Shown here piece after piece: positions 32,278 through 41,405 of a stretch of DNA of 64,000 nt. Under the pieces are notes generated by a model. That model made no database searches, was not told where the DNA came from, and worked only from the letters and a program-made list of their open reading frames with translations. A program made the translations under genes and the position numbers. The DNA lies in the NCBI RefSeq assembly GCF_006496635.1, contig NZ_CP022958.1:4836001-4900000 (forward strand), in the 5' to 3' direction. Each line of letters starts with the position of its first letter. Positions within the stretch are counted from its first letter, which is position 1. This DNA is from Azoarcus sp. DD4 (GTDB lineage: Bacteria; Pseudomonadota; Gammaproteobacteria; Burkholderiales; Rhodocyclaceae).

Positions 32278-34169
32278 TGTCGACGGCGGCCCTGCGCGCT
32301 GCGCTCGAGCGGCTGCTGCTGATCCGCCATCGCCTGCTGGTACTGCTCCTGCCCTGGCTGGCGCTCTTCGGCCTCGGCGTTCCGCTGGTCTGGCAGGACT
32401 TGCGCCAGTCGCTGCAGGCGCCGCTGCTGAGCGCCCAGGCGGACCTCCTCAGCCAGAGTGCGCAGATCCTGGTGCGCTCGATGGCCTCGCTGCGGCGGGA
32501 CGTGACCTTCCTTGCCCAGGTGCTCGGCGACCTGCCCGGCGGCGGCGTGGACGGCAATCCGCTGGCGGTCAAGCTGCTCTACAGCGTCGCTGCCAACACC
32601 GGCTACTACGACCAGGTCCGCTGGCTGGACGAGAACGGGCAGGAGCGCATCCGCATCGACAGGCGCGACGACGCGCTCGAGGTCGTGCCGCCCGATGCCT
32701 TGCAGAACAAGCTCGACCGCCCCTATTTCGCCACCACCATGGCGCTCGGCCACGGCCAGCTGCACATCTCCGAGCTGGACCTCAAGGTCGAGCACGGCCC
32801 GGTCACGCGCTCACCGCAGCCCACGCTGCGGGTGGCGACCCCCCTGTTCGAGGCCGGCCGGCCGCGTGGCATCGTCATCGTCAACTATCGGGCCGAACGC
32901 CTGCTCGAACGCCTGGCCGGCATCGGACGTCAGCTCGCCTTCGACAGCTACATCGTCAACAACCGCGGCGGCTGGCTGCTGCACCCGGACCATACGCAAC
33001 GTTGGGGCTGGCTGCTCGGCCACCCGGAACGCAACATCGCCACCCAGCATCCTGCGCTGTGGCGGCAGATGCAGGCGCACACCCACGGCCTGCACCGCGA
33101 CGACAGCGGGGTCTGGGCCTACGCCCGTTTCGATCCGGTGGACGACCCCGGTGCCGACGGCACCCAGGACTGGCAGCTCATCGTCCGCATTCCGGCCGAT
33201 GCCTTGGCCGCGGCGGAGGCGCGCTGGAAGCTGACCCTGGCCGCGCTGGCCGGCGTGGCCCTGCTCGTCACGGTCGGCCTCTCGGCCCAGCTGGCGTGGT
33301 CCCTGCACCTGGTCGAAGAGCGTGGGGCGGAACTGGCCATGGCCAACGCCGCGCTGCAAAAGAACATCGACGACCTGCGCGCGCTGCAGGCCGAACTGGC
33401 GCGAGCCGACAAGCTCTCTTCGCTCGGCTTGATGGTGGCCGGCGTCGCCCACGAACTCAACACGCCGCTCGGCAGCGCGCTGATGGCGCTGAGCACCGCC
33501 CGCGAGGACATCCAAACGCTGGCGCGGCGCGTCAACGACGGTCTGCGCAAATCGGACCTGCTCGCCTTCCTCGATTCCAGCCGCGAAGGACTGGACCTCG
33601 CCAACCGCGCGGTGGCCCGCGCCGCCGACCTGGTACGGCGCTTCAAGCAGGTCGCCATCGACCGTACCTTGATGGAGCGCCGAGGTTTCGATCTCGCCGA
33701 GGTCCTCATCGACGCCGATCACCGCCTGCACAAATGGGACGCCGCTTCGCCGGTCACCCTCACCCTCGAACTCGCCCCAGGCCTGCACATGGAAAGCTAC
33801 CCTGGCCCGCTCGGGCAGGTCGTCACCAACCTGGTGGACAACGCGCTGACCCACGCCTTCCCGGATGGCCGCCCCGGCGCCATCACGCTGCGCAGCGCGG
33901 CGGATGGTCCAGACCGGGTACGGATCAGCTTCGCCGACAACGGCGTGGGCATTCCGGAGGAAAACCTGCGCCACATTTTCGACCCCTTCTACACCACCCG
34001 CCGTCACACCGGCGGCACCGGGCTGGGCCTGCACGTCACGCACCAGATCGTCAGCGAGGTGCTGGGCGGCCAGATTCACGCCACCAGCACCCACGACGGT
34101 CCGCAAAGCGGCACCTGCTTCACCCTGGTGCTGCCCCGCATCGCACCGCCCCATGCGCCTTCGGGCTGA
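32274..34169 (+). CDS. Membrane sensor histidine kinase, partner of the EAL regulator
   Basis: 631 residues. A membrane segment at about 21-40, a periplasmic Cache-like sensor of some 270 residues (RWLDENGQERIRIDR, DRPYFATTMALG), a second membrane segment at about 320-343, a coiled-coil linker, a HisKA domain with His393 in VAHELNTPLG, and an HATPase with N box (NLVDNALTHAF), DNGVGIPEEN and GGTGLGLHV. The sensor suggests a small organic ligand. Coupling with the upstream regulator (4-base overlap) implies a signal that controls c-di-GMP turnover. Confidence 0.92.
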   Translation: MMSTAALRAALERLLLIRHRLLVLLLPWLALFGLGVPLVWQDLRQSLQAPLLSAQADLLSQSAQILVRSMASLRRDVTFLAQVLGDLPGGGVDGNPLAVKLLYSVAANTGYYDQVRWLDENGQERIRIDRRDDALEVVPPDALQNKLDRPYFATTMALGHGQLHISELDLKVEHGPVTRSPQPTLRVATPLFEAGRPRGIVIVNYRAERLLERLAGIGRQLAFDSYIVNNRGGWLLHPDHTQRWGWLLGHPERNIATQHPALWRQMQAHTHGLHRDDSGVWAYARFDPVDDPGADGTQDWQLIVRIPADALAAAEARWKLTLAALAGVALLVTVGLSAQLAWSLHLVEERGAELAMANAALQKNIDDLRALQAELARADKLSSLGLMVAGVAHELNTPLGSALMALSTAREDIQTLARRVNDGLRKSDLLAFLDSSREGLDLANRAVARAADLVRRFKQVAIDRTLMERRGFDLAEVLIDADHRLHKWDAASPVTLTLELAPGLHMESYPGPLGQVVTNLVDNALTHAFPDGRPGAITLRSAADGPDRVRISFADNGVGIPEENLRHIFDPFYTTRRHTGGTGLGLHVTHQIVSEVLGGQIHATSTHDGPQSGTCFTLVLPRIAPPHAPSG

Positions 34170-34276
34170 ACCTCGCACCGCGCGCCGCATTTGCCTTCAC
34201 GCCGGAATGGGATTAGCGTTGACTCAAGGCTGCGCCGACGCGCGCTTGTCATAGACCCAGTCCAGGAGGCAGAAAA

Positions 34277-34588
34277 ATGACCGATACGACCCATCCTTCG
34301 AAAGACAAGCTGGTGTCCGACCTCAAGGTCGTGGTGTCCGACGCCGAGGAACTGCTCAAGCTGACCGCCGGACAGGCTGGCGACAAGCTGGGCGACGTGC
34401 GCGTACGATTGAGCGAACGCTTGGCGATCGCCAAGGAACGCCTGATCGAGGCGGAGGCCGCCGTGGTCGAGAAGACCAAGAAGGCCGCCCATGCCACCGA
34501 CGACTATGTACACGCCCATCCGTGGCAATCGGTCGGCGTCGCCGCCGGTGTCGCCTTCCTCCTCGGGTTGCTGGCCGGACGCCGCTGA
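34277..34588 (+). CDS. DUF883 family membrane-anchored protein (YqjD/ElaB-like)
   Basis: 103 residues: an N-terminal amphipathic helical stretch (LVSDLKVVVSDAEELLKLTAGQ), a YVHAHPWQSVG turn and one C-terminal membrane segment ending in GRR. This is the YqjD/ElaB pattern; the E. coli relatives are membrane-anchored and bind ribosomes in stationary phase. First of three small membrane genes that match yqjD-yqjE-yqjK order. Confidence 0.88.
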   Translation: MTDTTHPSKDKLVSDLKVVVSDAEELLKLTAGQAGDKLGDVRVRLSERLAIAKERLIEAEAAVVEKTKKAAHATDDYVHAHPWQSVGVAAGVAFLLGLLAGRR

Positions 34589-34593
34589 CACCC

Positions 34594-34977
34594 ATGAGTG
34601 AAAGCCGTAAGCCGCGGCTGGCCGACAGCCTGCGCGGTTTTATCGATGGCGGGCTGCAGATCGCGCAGACCCGCATCGAATTGCTCGCCGTCGAGGTGCA
34701 GGAAGAAAAACTGCGCCTCAGCGGCTTGCTTTTCAATCTCCTGCTGTGCGCGCTGCTGCTCGGTTTCGGGCTGGTTTTCCTGCTTGCCTTCCTCACCGTG
34801 CTGTTCTGGGAAGAACACCGCCTTCTTGCGCTCGGCCTGGCCACCGCGGCCTGCCTCGGCGGAGGTCTCTTCACCGCCAGCAATGCCGCCCGCGAAATCC
34901 GCCGCGGCTCGCGCCTTTTCGCCGCCAGCCTGGCCGAAATCGCGCGCGACCGCGAAGCGCTGCAGCGGCGCGAATGA
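34594..34977 (+). CDS. YqjE-like phage-holin-family membrane protein
   Basis: 127 residues from ATG at 34594, six bases after the DUF883 stop. An amphipathic start (SLRGFIDGGLQIAQTRIELLAVEVQEE) is followed by two membrane segments (LLFNLLLCALLLGFGLVFLL and LLALGLATAACLGGGLF). It matches the phage_holin_3_6/YqjE family. Function unknown; always seen with DUF883 proteins. Confidence 0.88.
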   Translation: MSESRKPRLADSLRGFIDGGLQIAQTRIELLAVEVQEEKLRLSGLLFNLLLCALLLGFGLVFLLAFLTVLFWEEHRLLALGLATAACLGGGLFTASNAAREIRRGSRLFAASLAEIARDREALQRRE

Positions 34978-35369
34978 ATCCCAAGCTCGTCGAGTTCGCC
35001 CTGCGCAAGCAGCGGCTGCAGATCCGCGCCGAACAGCAGCGTGAGGACATGCTGCGCCACCTGCAAGGCATCGAACCGGTGCTCGACGTCGCCGACCGGG
35101 CCCGCGACGGACTTGCCTGGCTGCGTGCCCATGCGCCATTGGTCACCGGCGTGGTGGTGTTCGTGCTGGTCAGCCGGCCGCGCCTGGCCTGGCGGCTGGC
35201 CAAGCGCGCCTGGCTGGGCTGGGTGCTGTTCCGGCGCACCCGCGGCGGCGCTGGCGGCAGTTCCGCCGCCGTCCTCGCCATGCCGCTGCTGCGCGGTCTC
35301 GGTGCGCTGCTGCGCAGCCGCCTCAATCGCGCGCGGCGCGCGCGGGCAGCAGCAGGTTCAGCAGGATAG
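34974..35369 (+). CDS. YqjK-like small protein
   Basis: 131 residues. ATG at 34974 overlaps the previous stop (ATGA). Arg-rich coiled N-terminus (LRKQRLQIRAEQQREDML), a short hydrophobic stretch (PLVTGVVVFVLV) and an Arg/Ala-rich tail. The position after YqjD/YqjE relatives supports a YqjK-like assignment; sequence alone is weak. It overlaps the convergent uraA by 47 bases. Confidence 0.75.
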   Translation: MNPKLVEFALRKQRLQIRAEQQREDMLRHLQGIEPVLDVADRARDGLAWLRAHAPLVTGVVVFVLVSRPRLAWRLAKRAWLGWVLFRRTRGGAGGSSAAVLAMPLLRGLGALLRSRLNRARRARAAAGSAG

Positions 35370-36570
35370 CCGCCACCCCGCACAGGCTCACACCCTGCAG
35401 GCTGAAGCTATCGAGCTTGAGCGCCAGCCCGCCGATGCCGAACACCAGCACCGCCGACACGATCACCAGGTTGCGCGGTTCGTCGAGATCGGTACGCGCC
35501 GCAATCAGCGTCTTCAGGCCGATGGCCGCCACCGACCCGAACAGCAGCATCATGATGCCGCCCATCACCGGCACCGGTATCGACTGCAGCAGCGCGTTGA
35601 ACTTGCCGAAGAAGGCCATGACGATGGCAAACACCGCGGCCCAGGTCATGATCGCCGGGTTGTAGTTCTTCGTCAGCGTCACCGCGCCGGTCACCTCGGA
35701 GTAGGTCGTCACCGGCGGGCCGCCCACCATGCCGGCGAACAGCACGCCAAGACCGTCGCCGAAGAGCGTGCGGTGCAGGCCGGGCTTGTCGGTATAGTCC
35801 TTGCCGGTAACACCGCCGATGGCGACGATGTCGCCCACGTGCTCGATCGCCGGCGCCAGTGCCACCGGCAGCATGAAGAGGATGGCCGCCCACTCGAAGC
35901 TGGGCGTGACGAACTGCGGCACCGCCAGCCAGGGCGCGGCGGCGATCCTGCCGAAATCGACCAGGCCCATCAGCACCGCCACCAGGTAGCCGGAGCCCAC
36001 GCCCACCAGGATGGGCACCAGCTTGAGGAAACCGCGCGCGAACACGGCAGCCACGACCGTCGCGCCGAAGGACACGCCGGCGACGATCATCGCCGTGCCG
36101 TAGGGCACCAGCACGAGCTTGCCGTCGCCGCTGCGGCCCATCGCCATGTTGACTGCCACCGCGGCCAGCGCCAGACCGATGATCATGATGATCGGCCCGA
36201 TCACCACCGGCGGCATGAAGCGGTGCACGATCTCGGCACCGTGCCGCCACACCAGTCCGGCGAACACGAAATACACCAGCGACACGCAGGCCAGCGCCCC
36301 CAGCGTGGCCGATGCTCCCCAGGTCTGCATGCTGTAGATGATGGGGGCGATGAAGGCGAAGCTGGAACCGAGAAAGATCGGCACCTGGCGGCCGGTGACG
36401 GCCTGGAACAGGAGCGTGCCGACGCCTGCGCCCAGCAGCGCCATGCTCGGGTTGAGGCCGGTGAGCAGCGGCACCAGCACCAGCGCGCCGAAGGCCACGA
36501 AGAGAATCTGCGCGCCGGAGATCGCCTGGCGCCAGAGGGGTTCCGGAGATGTCACGGGGATTTCACGCAT
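35323..36570 (-). CDS. uraA: Uracil permease (NCS2 family)
   Basis: 415 residues with 12-14 membrane segments. Hallmarks are the substrate-binding PAIEHVGDIVAIGG and the GGPPVTTYSEVTGAVTLTKNYNP segment of NCS2 transporters. It imports uracil with protons. It is 67 bases downstream of upp, giving the classical salvage operon. Confidence 0.93.
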   Translation of the reverse strand: MREIPVTSPEPLWRQAISGAQILFVAFGALVLVPLLTGLNPSMALLGAGVGTLLFQAVTGRQVPIFLGSSFAFIAPIIYSMQTWGASATLGALACVSLVYFVFAGLVWRHGAEIVHRFMPPVVIGPIIMIIGLALAAVAVNMAMGRSGDGKLVLVPYGTAMIVAGVSFGATVVAAVFARGFLKLVPILVGVGSGYLVAVLMGLVDFGRIAAAPWLAVPQFVTPSFEWAAILFMLPVALAPAIEHVGDIVAIGGVTGKDYTDKPGLHRTLFGDGLGVLFAGMVGGPPVTTYSEVTGAVTLTKNYNPAIMTWAAVFAIVMAFFGKFNALLQSIPVPVMGGIMMLLFGSVAAIGLKTLIAARTDLDEPRNLVIVSAVLVFGIGGLALKLDSFSLQGVSLCGVAAILLNLLLPARAARD

Positions 36571-36637
36571 GCGGCACTCCTTGCGCCGCCGGCACGATAG
36601 GTCACGGCATGGCGCTCAGGTCGGAGGAGAAGGATGC

Positions 36638-37270
36638 TCAGTTGTGCTTGGTGCCGAAGATCTTGTCGCCGGCGTCGCCGAGGCCCGGGATGATGTAGCC
36701 GTGCTCGTTGAGGTGGCTGTCGATGCTGGCGGTGTAGATCTCCACTTCCGGATGCCGCTCGGCCATCAGCGCGATGCCCTCCGGGGCGGCCACCAGTACC
36801 AGCGCGCGGATCTGCGCGCAGCCTTTGCGCTTGAGCATATCTACGGTGGCCGCCAGCGAGCCACCGGTGGCCAGCATCGGATCGATGATGAGCGCCATGC
36901 GCTCGCCGAGGTGGCCGACGAATTTCTCGAAATAAGGCGCCGGCTGCAGGGTTTCCTCGTCACGGGCGATGCCGACCACGCTGACCTTCGCGCTCGGGAT
37001 CATGTCGAGCACGCCGTCCAGCATGCCCAGTCCGGCACGCAGGATGGGCACCACCGTGACTTTCTTGCCCTTGATCTGCTCGATCTCGACCGGCCCCGCC
37101 CAGCCTTCGATGGTGACCGTTTCCAGCGGGAAATCCTTGCAGGCCTCGTAGGCCAGCAGACGCGCCAGCTCGGCAGTGAGCTCGCGGAACTTCTTGGTGC
37201 TGATGTCGGCCTCGCGCATCAGGCCGATCTTGTGGCGGACGAGCGGGTGGTTGATCTGGTGGATCGGCAT
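36638..37270 (-). CDS. upp: Uracil phosphoribosyltransferase
   Basis: 210 residues. Converts uracil plus PRPP to UMP. The PRPP-binding loop is in DPMLATGGSLAATVDMLK, with VPILRAGLGM near the start and a C-terminal HLNEHGYIIPGLGDAGD uracil-binding segment. First gene of upp-uraA, divergent from hpt. Confidence 0.96.
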   Translation of the reverse strand: MPIHQINHPLVRHKIGLMREADISTKKFRELTAELARLLAYEACKDFPLETVTIEGWAGPVEIEQIKGKKVTVVPILRAGLGMLDGVLDMIPSAKVSVVGIARDEETLQPAPYFEKFVGHLGERMALIIDPMLATGGSLAATVDMLKRKGCAQIRALVLVAAPEGIALMAERHPEVEIYTASIDSHLNEHGYIIPGLGDAGDKIFGTKHN

Positions 37271-37346
37271 GATGGCTCCTGGACGCGGAATGCATGCAGT
37301 TTACCCGCAAGCCGCCGCCGCGCAGGCCCGGCGTTGTCCGCTGGTC

Positions 37347-37352
37347 TACAAT
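37347..37352 (+). promoter_or_regulatory. -10 box upstream of hpt
   Basis: TACAAT, 50 bases ahead of the hpt ATG in the 131-bp divergent gap with upp. No convincing -35 lies at the right distance. The ribosome site is GAAAGAGG. Confidence 0.4.
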
Positions 37353-37401
37353 CGTGTCTGTTTGCCGCAAGGCATGATTCCCGAAACGAAAGAGGCCAGC
37401 G

Positions 37402-37959
37402 ATGCCGATGGACATGGCAGCAATCAAGCGCGCCCGCGAAGAGGCGGACTGCCTTGCGGACGAAACCGCGGTGGAGGCCGCGCTCGACCGCATGGCAGTG
37501 GAGATCACCGGGCGGCTGGCCGACAGCAACCCACTGGTCTACACCGTGATGAACGGCGGCCTCATCCTCGCCGGCCGCATCCTGACCCGCCTGCCCTTTC
37601 CGCTCGAAGTCGCCTATCTGCACGCCAGCCGTTACGGCCATGCGCTGCAGGGCACGCTGCTCGACTGGCGGGTACGGCCAACCCAGGACCTGCGCGGTCG
37701 CAGCGTGCTGGTGCTCGACGACATCCTCGACGAAGGCCACACTTTGAACGCCATCATCGAACACCTGAAGGCCGAGGGCGCCCGCGAGGTGTTGTCGGCG
37801 GTGCTGGTGCACAAGGTGCACGAGCGCAAGGCCTACCCCGGCATGCGCGCCGACTTCACCGGGCTGGACATTGCCGACCGCTTCCTGTTCGGCTGTGGCA
37901 TGGACTACAAGGGCTACTGGCGCAATGCCCCCGGCATCTACGCCGTCAAGGGTCTCTAA
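37402..37959 (+). CDS. hpt: Hypoxanthine-guanine phosphoribosyltransferase
   Basis: 185 residues. PRPP motif VLVLDDILDEGHTLNAI and a late GMDYKGYWRNAPGIYAVK base-binding stretch place it in the HPRT group; VYTVMNGGLILAG supplies the early contacts. It salvages hypoxanthine or guanine. Divergent from upp, so purine and pyrimidine salvage adjoin. A DUF1840 gene begins 12 bases later. Confidence 0.9.
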   Translation: MPMDMAAIKRAREEADCLADETAVEAALDRMAVEITGRLADSNPLVYTVMNGGLILAGRILTRLPFPLEVAYLHASRYGHALQGTLLDWRVRPTQDLRGRSVLVLDDILDEGHTLNAIIEHLKAEGAREVLSAVLVHKVHERKAYPGMRADFTGLDIADRFLFGCGMDYKGYWRNAPGIYAVKGL

Positions 37960-37971
37960 GGAGCAACGCAC

Positions 37972-38307
37972 ATGCTGTTCACATTCAAGTCCGACGCCGC
38001 CGCCGAGGTTCTGATGCTCGGCGACGCCGCGAAAAAGCTGATCGCCCTCATCGGCAAGGACGCGGACGACGCCAAGGGCATCGTCACCGTCGAACAGTTG
38101 CCGGACGCCATCGCCAGATTGCGCCGCGCGATCGAGGAAGACCGCGCGCGCCATGCCCACCCCACCGAGGAACAGGAAGCCGCCGACCGCGAGGCTGGCC
38201 GCACCGGCATGGCGGCCCCTGTCAGCCTTGCCCAGCGTGCCTGGCCGCTGCTCGACATGCTCGAGCAGTCGCAGCGCGCCGGCGTGCCGGTGGTGTGGGG
38301 CGTCTGA
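37972..38307 (+). CDS. DUF1840 family protein
   Basis: 111 residues, soluble, helical and acidic. MLFTFKSDAAAEVLMLGDAAKKLI and the late SLAQRAWPLLDMLEQS are the DUF1840 pattern. Function unknown. Probably co-transcribed with hpt; AAGGAGC lies ahead of it. Confidence 0.85.
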   Translation: MLFTFKSDAAAEVLMLGDAAKKLIALIGKDADDAKGIVTVEQLPDAIARLRRAIEEDRARHAHPTEEQEAADREAGRTGMAAPVSLAQRAWPLLDMLEQSQRAGVPVVWGV

Positions 38308-38322
38308 ACGCCCCTCGGATAT

Positions 38323-38622
38323 TCAACGCTGGCGCGACGCCGCCTTGCGGGCGGCGAAGGCCTCGATCTGAGCGAGCGTGACGCGACCGCTGCCGACGCC
38401 GTCGATCTCGGCAAAATTGCGATGAACGTAGGGCATGCCGGCCTTCGCCTCGGCCTCGCTCAGCGCGCCATCGCGATCGGCGTCGGCCTTGGCGAAACGC
38501 TCGCGCAAGACTTCCAGCATCCGCGTGCTCTGCGCCGCATCGGCGGCGCCCGCCTGCGCCGGAGCCAGCAGCGCGAGTAGCGCATGTATCGCCAGCGCGC
38601 GCACCCTCCTTGTCGTCTTCAT
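38323..38622 (-). CDS. Exported EF-hand protein
   Basis: 99 residues: a signal peptide ending in AQAGA-AD, then a canonical calcium-binding loop DADRDGALSEAE (positions 1, 3, 5 and 12 acidic, Gly6) and a second, degenerate loop (DGVGSGRVTLAQ). It likely binds one Ca2+ in the periplasm. It is 12 bases downstream of the Ser/Asn-rich exported protein, so the two may be co-expressed. Confidence 0.85.
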   Translation of the reverse strand: MKTTRRVRALAIHALLALLAPAQAGAADAAQSTRMLEVLRERFAKADADRDGALSEAEAKAGMPYVHRNFAEIDGVGSGRVTLAQIEAFAARKAASRQR

Positions 38623-38634
38623 CGCCTATCCTCC

Positions 38635-39141
38635 TCAACGCGCCGGGCAGCTTATGGCGTTGCCACCGGCGTCGTAGCAGCTCACCGTGCGCGAACGCCC
38701 CGCGTCCGCGCTGTAGCTGCTGCTCGACTGCATCGAGTTGCCGGTGTTGGCATTGGTCACCGTGGTGTTGCGGCTCTGCGTGAGGGTGCCGTCGGCGCTG
38801 CGGTCGAAGCCGCCGCTGCTGCTGACGCTGCCCCGCGCGTTGCTGGCCGCGATGCTGCTGTCGTGACCAAGGCTGCCGTCCGCATTGCGCACATTGCTGG
38901 CGCTGCGTGCACCGCTCCCACCCGCCGGCGTGGTCCAGCTGCGGTTGCGCAGCGCGCTGCGATTGCCCGCCCCGTCGCCCTGCACCACCCGGCTGCGCGC
39001 CACGCTGCCGCCGTTGGGGCCGCTAGCCTGGTGCGAACGCGAGAAACTTCCGGCCTCCACGGATTGCGTACCGACACCCGCGGCCGCGACGACGAGCGCC
39101 ACTGCCACGATGCGGCCAAATTCCGATCTGCTGATGCTCAT
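38635..39141 (-). CDS. Exported Ser/Asn/Gly-rich low-complexity protein
   Basis: 168 residues from ATG at 39141. The signal peptide (IVAVALVVAAAGVGTQSVEA) is followed by 140 residues of loosely repeated polar segments (NADGSLGHDSS, SADGTLTQSRN, SNARGSVSSSG) with one Cys pair near the C-terminus (SCYDAGGNAISC). Composition resembles surface or amyloid-like secreted proteins. I know no function for it. It diverges from the first OmpR-type regulator across a 216-bp gap. Confidence 0.75.
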   Translation of the reverse strand: MSISRSEFGRIVAVALVVAAAGVGTQSVEAGSFSRSHQASGPNGGSVARSRVVQGDGAGNRSALRNRSWTTPAGGSGARSASNVRNADGSLGHDSSIAASNARGSVSSSGGFDRSADGTLTQSRNTTVTNANTGNSMQSSSSYSADAGRSRTVSCYDAGGNAISCPAR

Positions 39142-39215
39142 GACCTTCTCCTTGTCTGCTGACGGCACCGCCGCGCGGCGCCTGACGCAAACTCTAGGCA
39201 GTGCCGCAGGTGCCT

Positions 39216-39273
39216 CGGTTACGCGAGAAGGCGACCGTGTTACCACTGGCTACGCGGACGGCTGCCGTAACCG
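39216..39273. promoter_or_regulatory. Inverted repeat in the divergent gap before the first two-component system
   Basis: CGGTTACG (39216-39223) and CGTAACCG (39266-39273) form an 8-bp inverted pair 42 bases apart, with further GTTACC/GGTAAT half-sites between and after. A regulator could bind here. Beyond this the 216-bp gap shows no clear promoter. Confidence 0.25.
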
Positions 39274-39357
39274 GCGGTAATGGTTCGGTCTTCTCCGGCG
39301 ACCGTGGCAGCCCGCTAAGATATCGGCGGACACGGACGACGACGAACGGGACGCCGG

Positions 39358-40071
39358 ATGGAAGACGCAGGCAAGCTGCTGGTGGTGGATGACGAAGCCG
39401 AGCTCCGTGCGCTGCTTGCGCGCTACCTCGGCAGCCGCGGCTACACCGTGCGCCAGGCCGCCGACGCCGGCGAGATGGACCGGCTGCTGGCACGCGAACA
39501 TTTCGACGTACTCATCCTCGACCTCATGCTGCCCGGCGAAGACGGCCTCTCCGCCTGCCGGCGCCTGCGCACCGCCGGCGATGCGGTGCCCATCCTGATG
39601 CTGACCGCCCGCGGCGACCCTATAGACCGCATCATCGAACTCGAAAGCGGCGCCGACGACTACCTGCCCAAACCCTTCGAACCGCGCGAACTGCTCGCCC
39701 GCATCGAAGCCATGATCCGCCGCCAGCGTCTGCTCGGCGCGCAGATCCGCCGCCATGCCGACGCCTCGGTCACGATAGGCCGCTTCCGTCTCGACACCGG
39801 CCGCCGCCGGCTGCTCGACGGCGATGCCGTGATCGCGTTGGCTGCGGGCGAATTCGACCTGCTGGCGGCACTCGCCGCCAACCGCGGCCGCCCGCTCGGA
39901 CGCGACCGTCTGGTGCAACTCGCCGACGGCCCCGGCGCCACGATCAACGACCGCAGCATCGACGTCCGCATCCTGCGGCTGCGCCGCGCCATCGAGGACG
40001 ATCCGGCGCAGCCGCGGCTGCTGCTCACCGTGCGCGGCAAAGGCTACATGCTCGCCGCCGACGCGACATGA
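39358..40071 (+). CDS. OmpR-family response regulator
   Basis: 237 residues. Receiver domain with DDE (11-13), phospho-acceptor Asp55 in LILDLMLPG and Lys in YLPKPF, then a winged-helix DNA-binding domain (SIDVRILRLRRAIEDD...RGKGYML). It pairs with the kinase that starts inside its stop codon (ATGA). The kinase is EnvZ-like, so this resembles an OmpR-type system. Confidence 0.93.
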   Translation: MEDAGKLLVVDDEAELRALLARYLGSRGYTVRQAADAGEMDRLLAREHFDVLILDLMLPGEDGLSACRRLRTAGDAVPILMLTARGDPIDRIIELESGADDYLPKPFEPRELLARIEAMIRRQRLLGAQIRRHADASVTIGRFRLDTGRRRLLDGDAVIALAAGEFDLLAALAANRGRPLGRDRLVQLADGPGATINDRSIDVRILRLRRAIEDDPAQPRLLLTVRGKGYMLAADAT

Positions 40072-41360
40072 GGTTTTATCCACGCAGTCTCTTCGGCCGC
40101 AACGCGCTGCTGCTCGCAGCCCTCATCGTCGTCGGCCAGCTGCTCGGCGCGCTGGTCTTCAACCAGTTCGTCCTGCAACCGCGCAACGCCCGTTACGCCG
40201 AGAGCACGGCCGACACTGTCCATGCCGTCGAGCAGGCCCTGCTCGCGATCGATCCACCGGCACGGCCACCCTTCATCGCCGCCTACAACGCCGCCCAGCA
40301 AGCCGCCACCGGTTCGAGCACACCGGCCGTGCTGCGGCCGCTGGAGCGCCTGGCCATCCGCGCGGCGTCGCGCCGGCTGGCGCAGCACGGCATCGAAGCC
40401 CTGTGGCGCGAAGAAGCCGGCGGCATGCTTTACGTGCGCCTGCGCCTGGACGGGGCCGACCACTGGCTCGCGGCCGATGGCCCCTACCGCCGCCAGCGCC
40501 TGCCCGGCGCGGCGCTGCTGGCGTGGCTGATCGGCGCTGCGCTGGCCGTGACCGGCGCCTTCCTGATCCAGCGCCGCATCGACCGCCCGCTGCGCCAGCT
40601 CGTCGCAGCCACCCAGGCGCTGGGCGCAGGGGGCCGGCCGCCGCCGCTCGCCGAAGACGGACCGAGCGAGATCCGCAGCGTCGCCCGCAGCTTCAACCGC
40701 ATGGCCGAGGCACTGGCCGACGCCGAACGCGAACGCACGCTGATGCTGGCCGGCGTTTCCCACGATCTGCGCACGCCGCTCGCCAAGCTACGCCTCGCCG
40801 TCGAGCTGAGCGGCGACACCGAGGCGCCCGGGCTGGCTGCCGACATGGCGCGGCATTGCCGGCAGATCGACGCCATCATCGATCAGTTCCTCGACTTCGC
40901 CCGCAGCGACGACGGCGAAGCGCCCCGGCCGACCGCGCTCGATGCCTTGCTGCGCGACGTGCTCGACACCGCCGGCGCCACCCGCGAGTTCGCCTGCCGC
41001 TGCGCGCCACTGCCGCGGCTGCCGCTGCGTCCCCGCGCAATGCAGCGCGCGCTGGTCAATCTCGTCGAGAACGCCCGCCGCCACGGTGCGCCCGACTTCA
41101 GCATCGAGGCCGGACCTGCCGCCGACGGCATCCGCATCAGCGTGTTCGACCGCGGCCCCGGCATCGCGCCGGACCGGGCCGACGCGCTGATACGGCCCTT
41201 CGTGCGCGGCGACGGTGCCCGCAACGGCCCGCCCGGTGCCGGGCTCGGCCTCGCGATCGCCGATCGCATTGGCCGCCTGCACGGCGGCCGGCTGGATTTG
41301 CTGCCGCGTGCCGGCGGTGGCCTGGAGGCGCGCCTGACCCTGCCCGTGCCGCTGGGCTAG
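40068..41360 (+). CDS. EnvZ-like sensor histidine kinase
   Basis: 430 residues: two membrane segments (about 11-33 and 147-167) around a 110-residue periplasmic loop, a HAMP domain (RRIDRPLRQLVAATQAL), HisKA with His232 in VSHDLRTPLAKLR, and an ATPase with NLVENARRH, DRGPGIAP and GAGLGLAI. The compact RxPxxxLxxA HAMP and SHDLRTPL dimerisation motif match the EnvZ group. Signal unknown. Confidence 0.92.
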   Translation: MRFYPRSLFGRNALLLAALIVVGQLLGALVFNQFVLQPRNARYAESTADTVHAVEQALLAIDPPARPPFIAAYNAAQQAATGSSTPAVLRPLERLAIRAASRRLAQHGIEALWREEAGGMLYVRLRLDGADHWLAADGPYRRQRLPGAALLAWLIGAALAVTGAFLIQRRIDRPLRQLVAATQALGAGGRPPPLAEDGPSEIRSVARSFNRMAEALADAERERTLMLAGVSHDLRTPLAKLRLAVELSGDTEAPGLAADMARHCRQIDAIIDQFLDFARSDDGEAPRPTALDALLRDVLDTAGATREFACRCAPLPRLPLRPRAMQRALVNLVENARRHGAPDFSIEAGPAADGIRISVFDRGPGIAPDRADALIRPFVRGDGARNGPPGAGLGLAIADRIGRLHGGRLDLLPRAGGGLEARLTLPVPLG

Positions 41361-41405
41361 AATCGCAGCCCGGCCCCGCTCGGGGCACGTGATTTCCGGA
41401 GCGAC

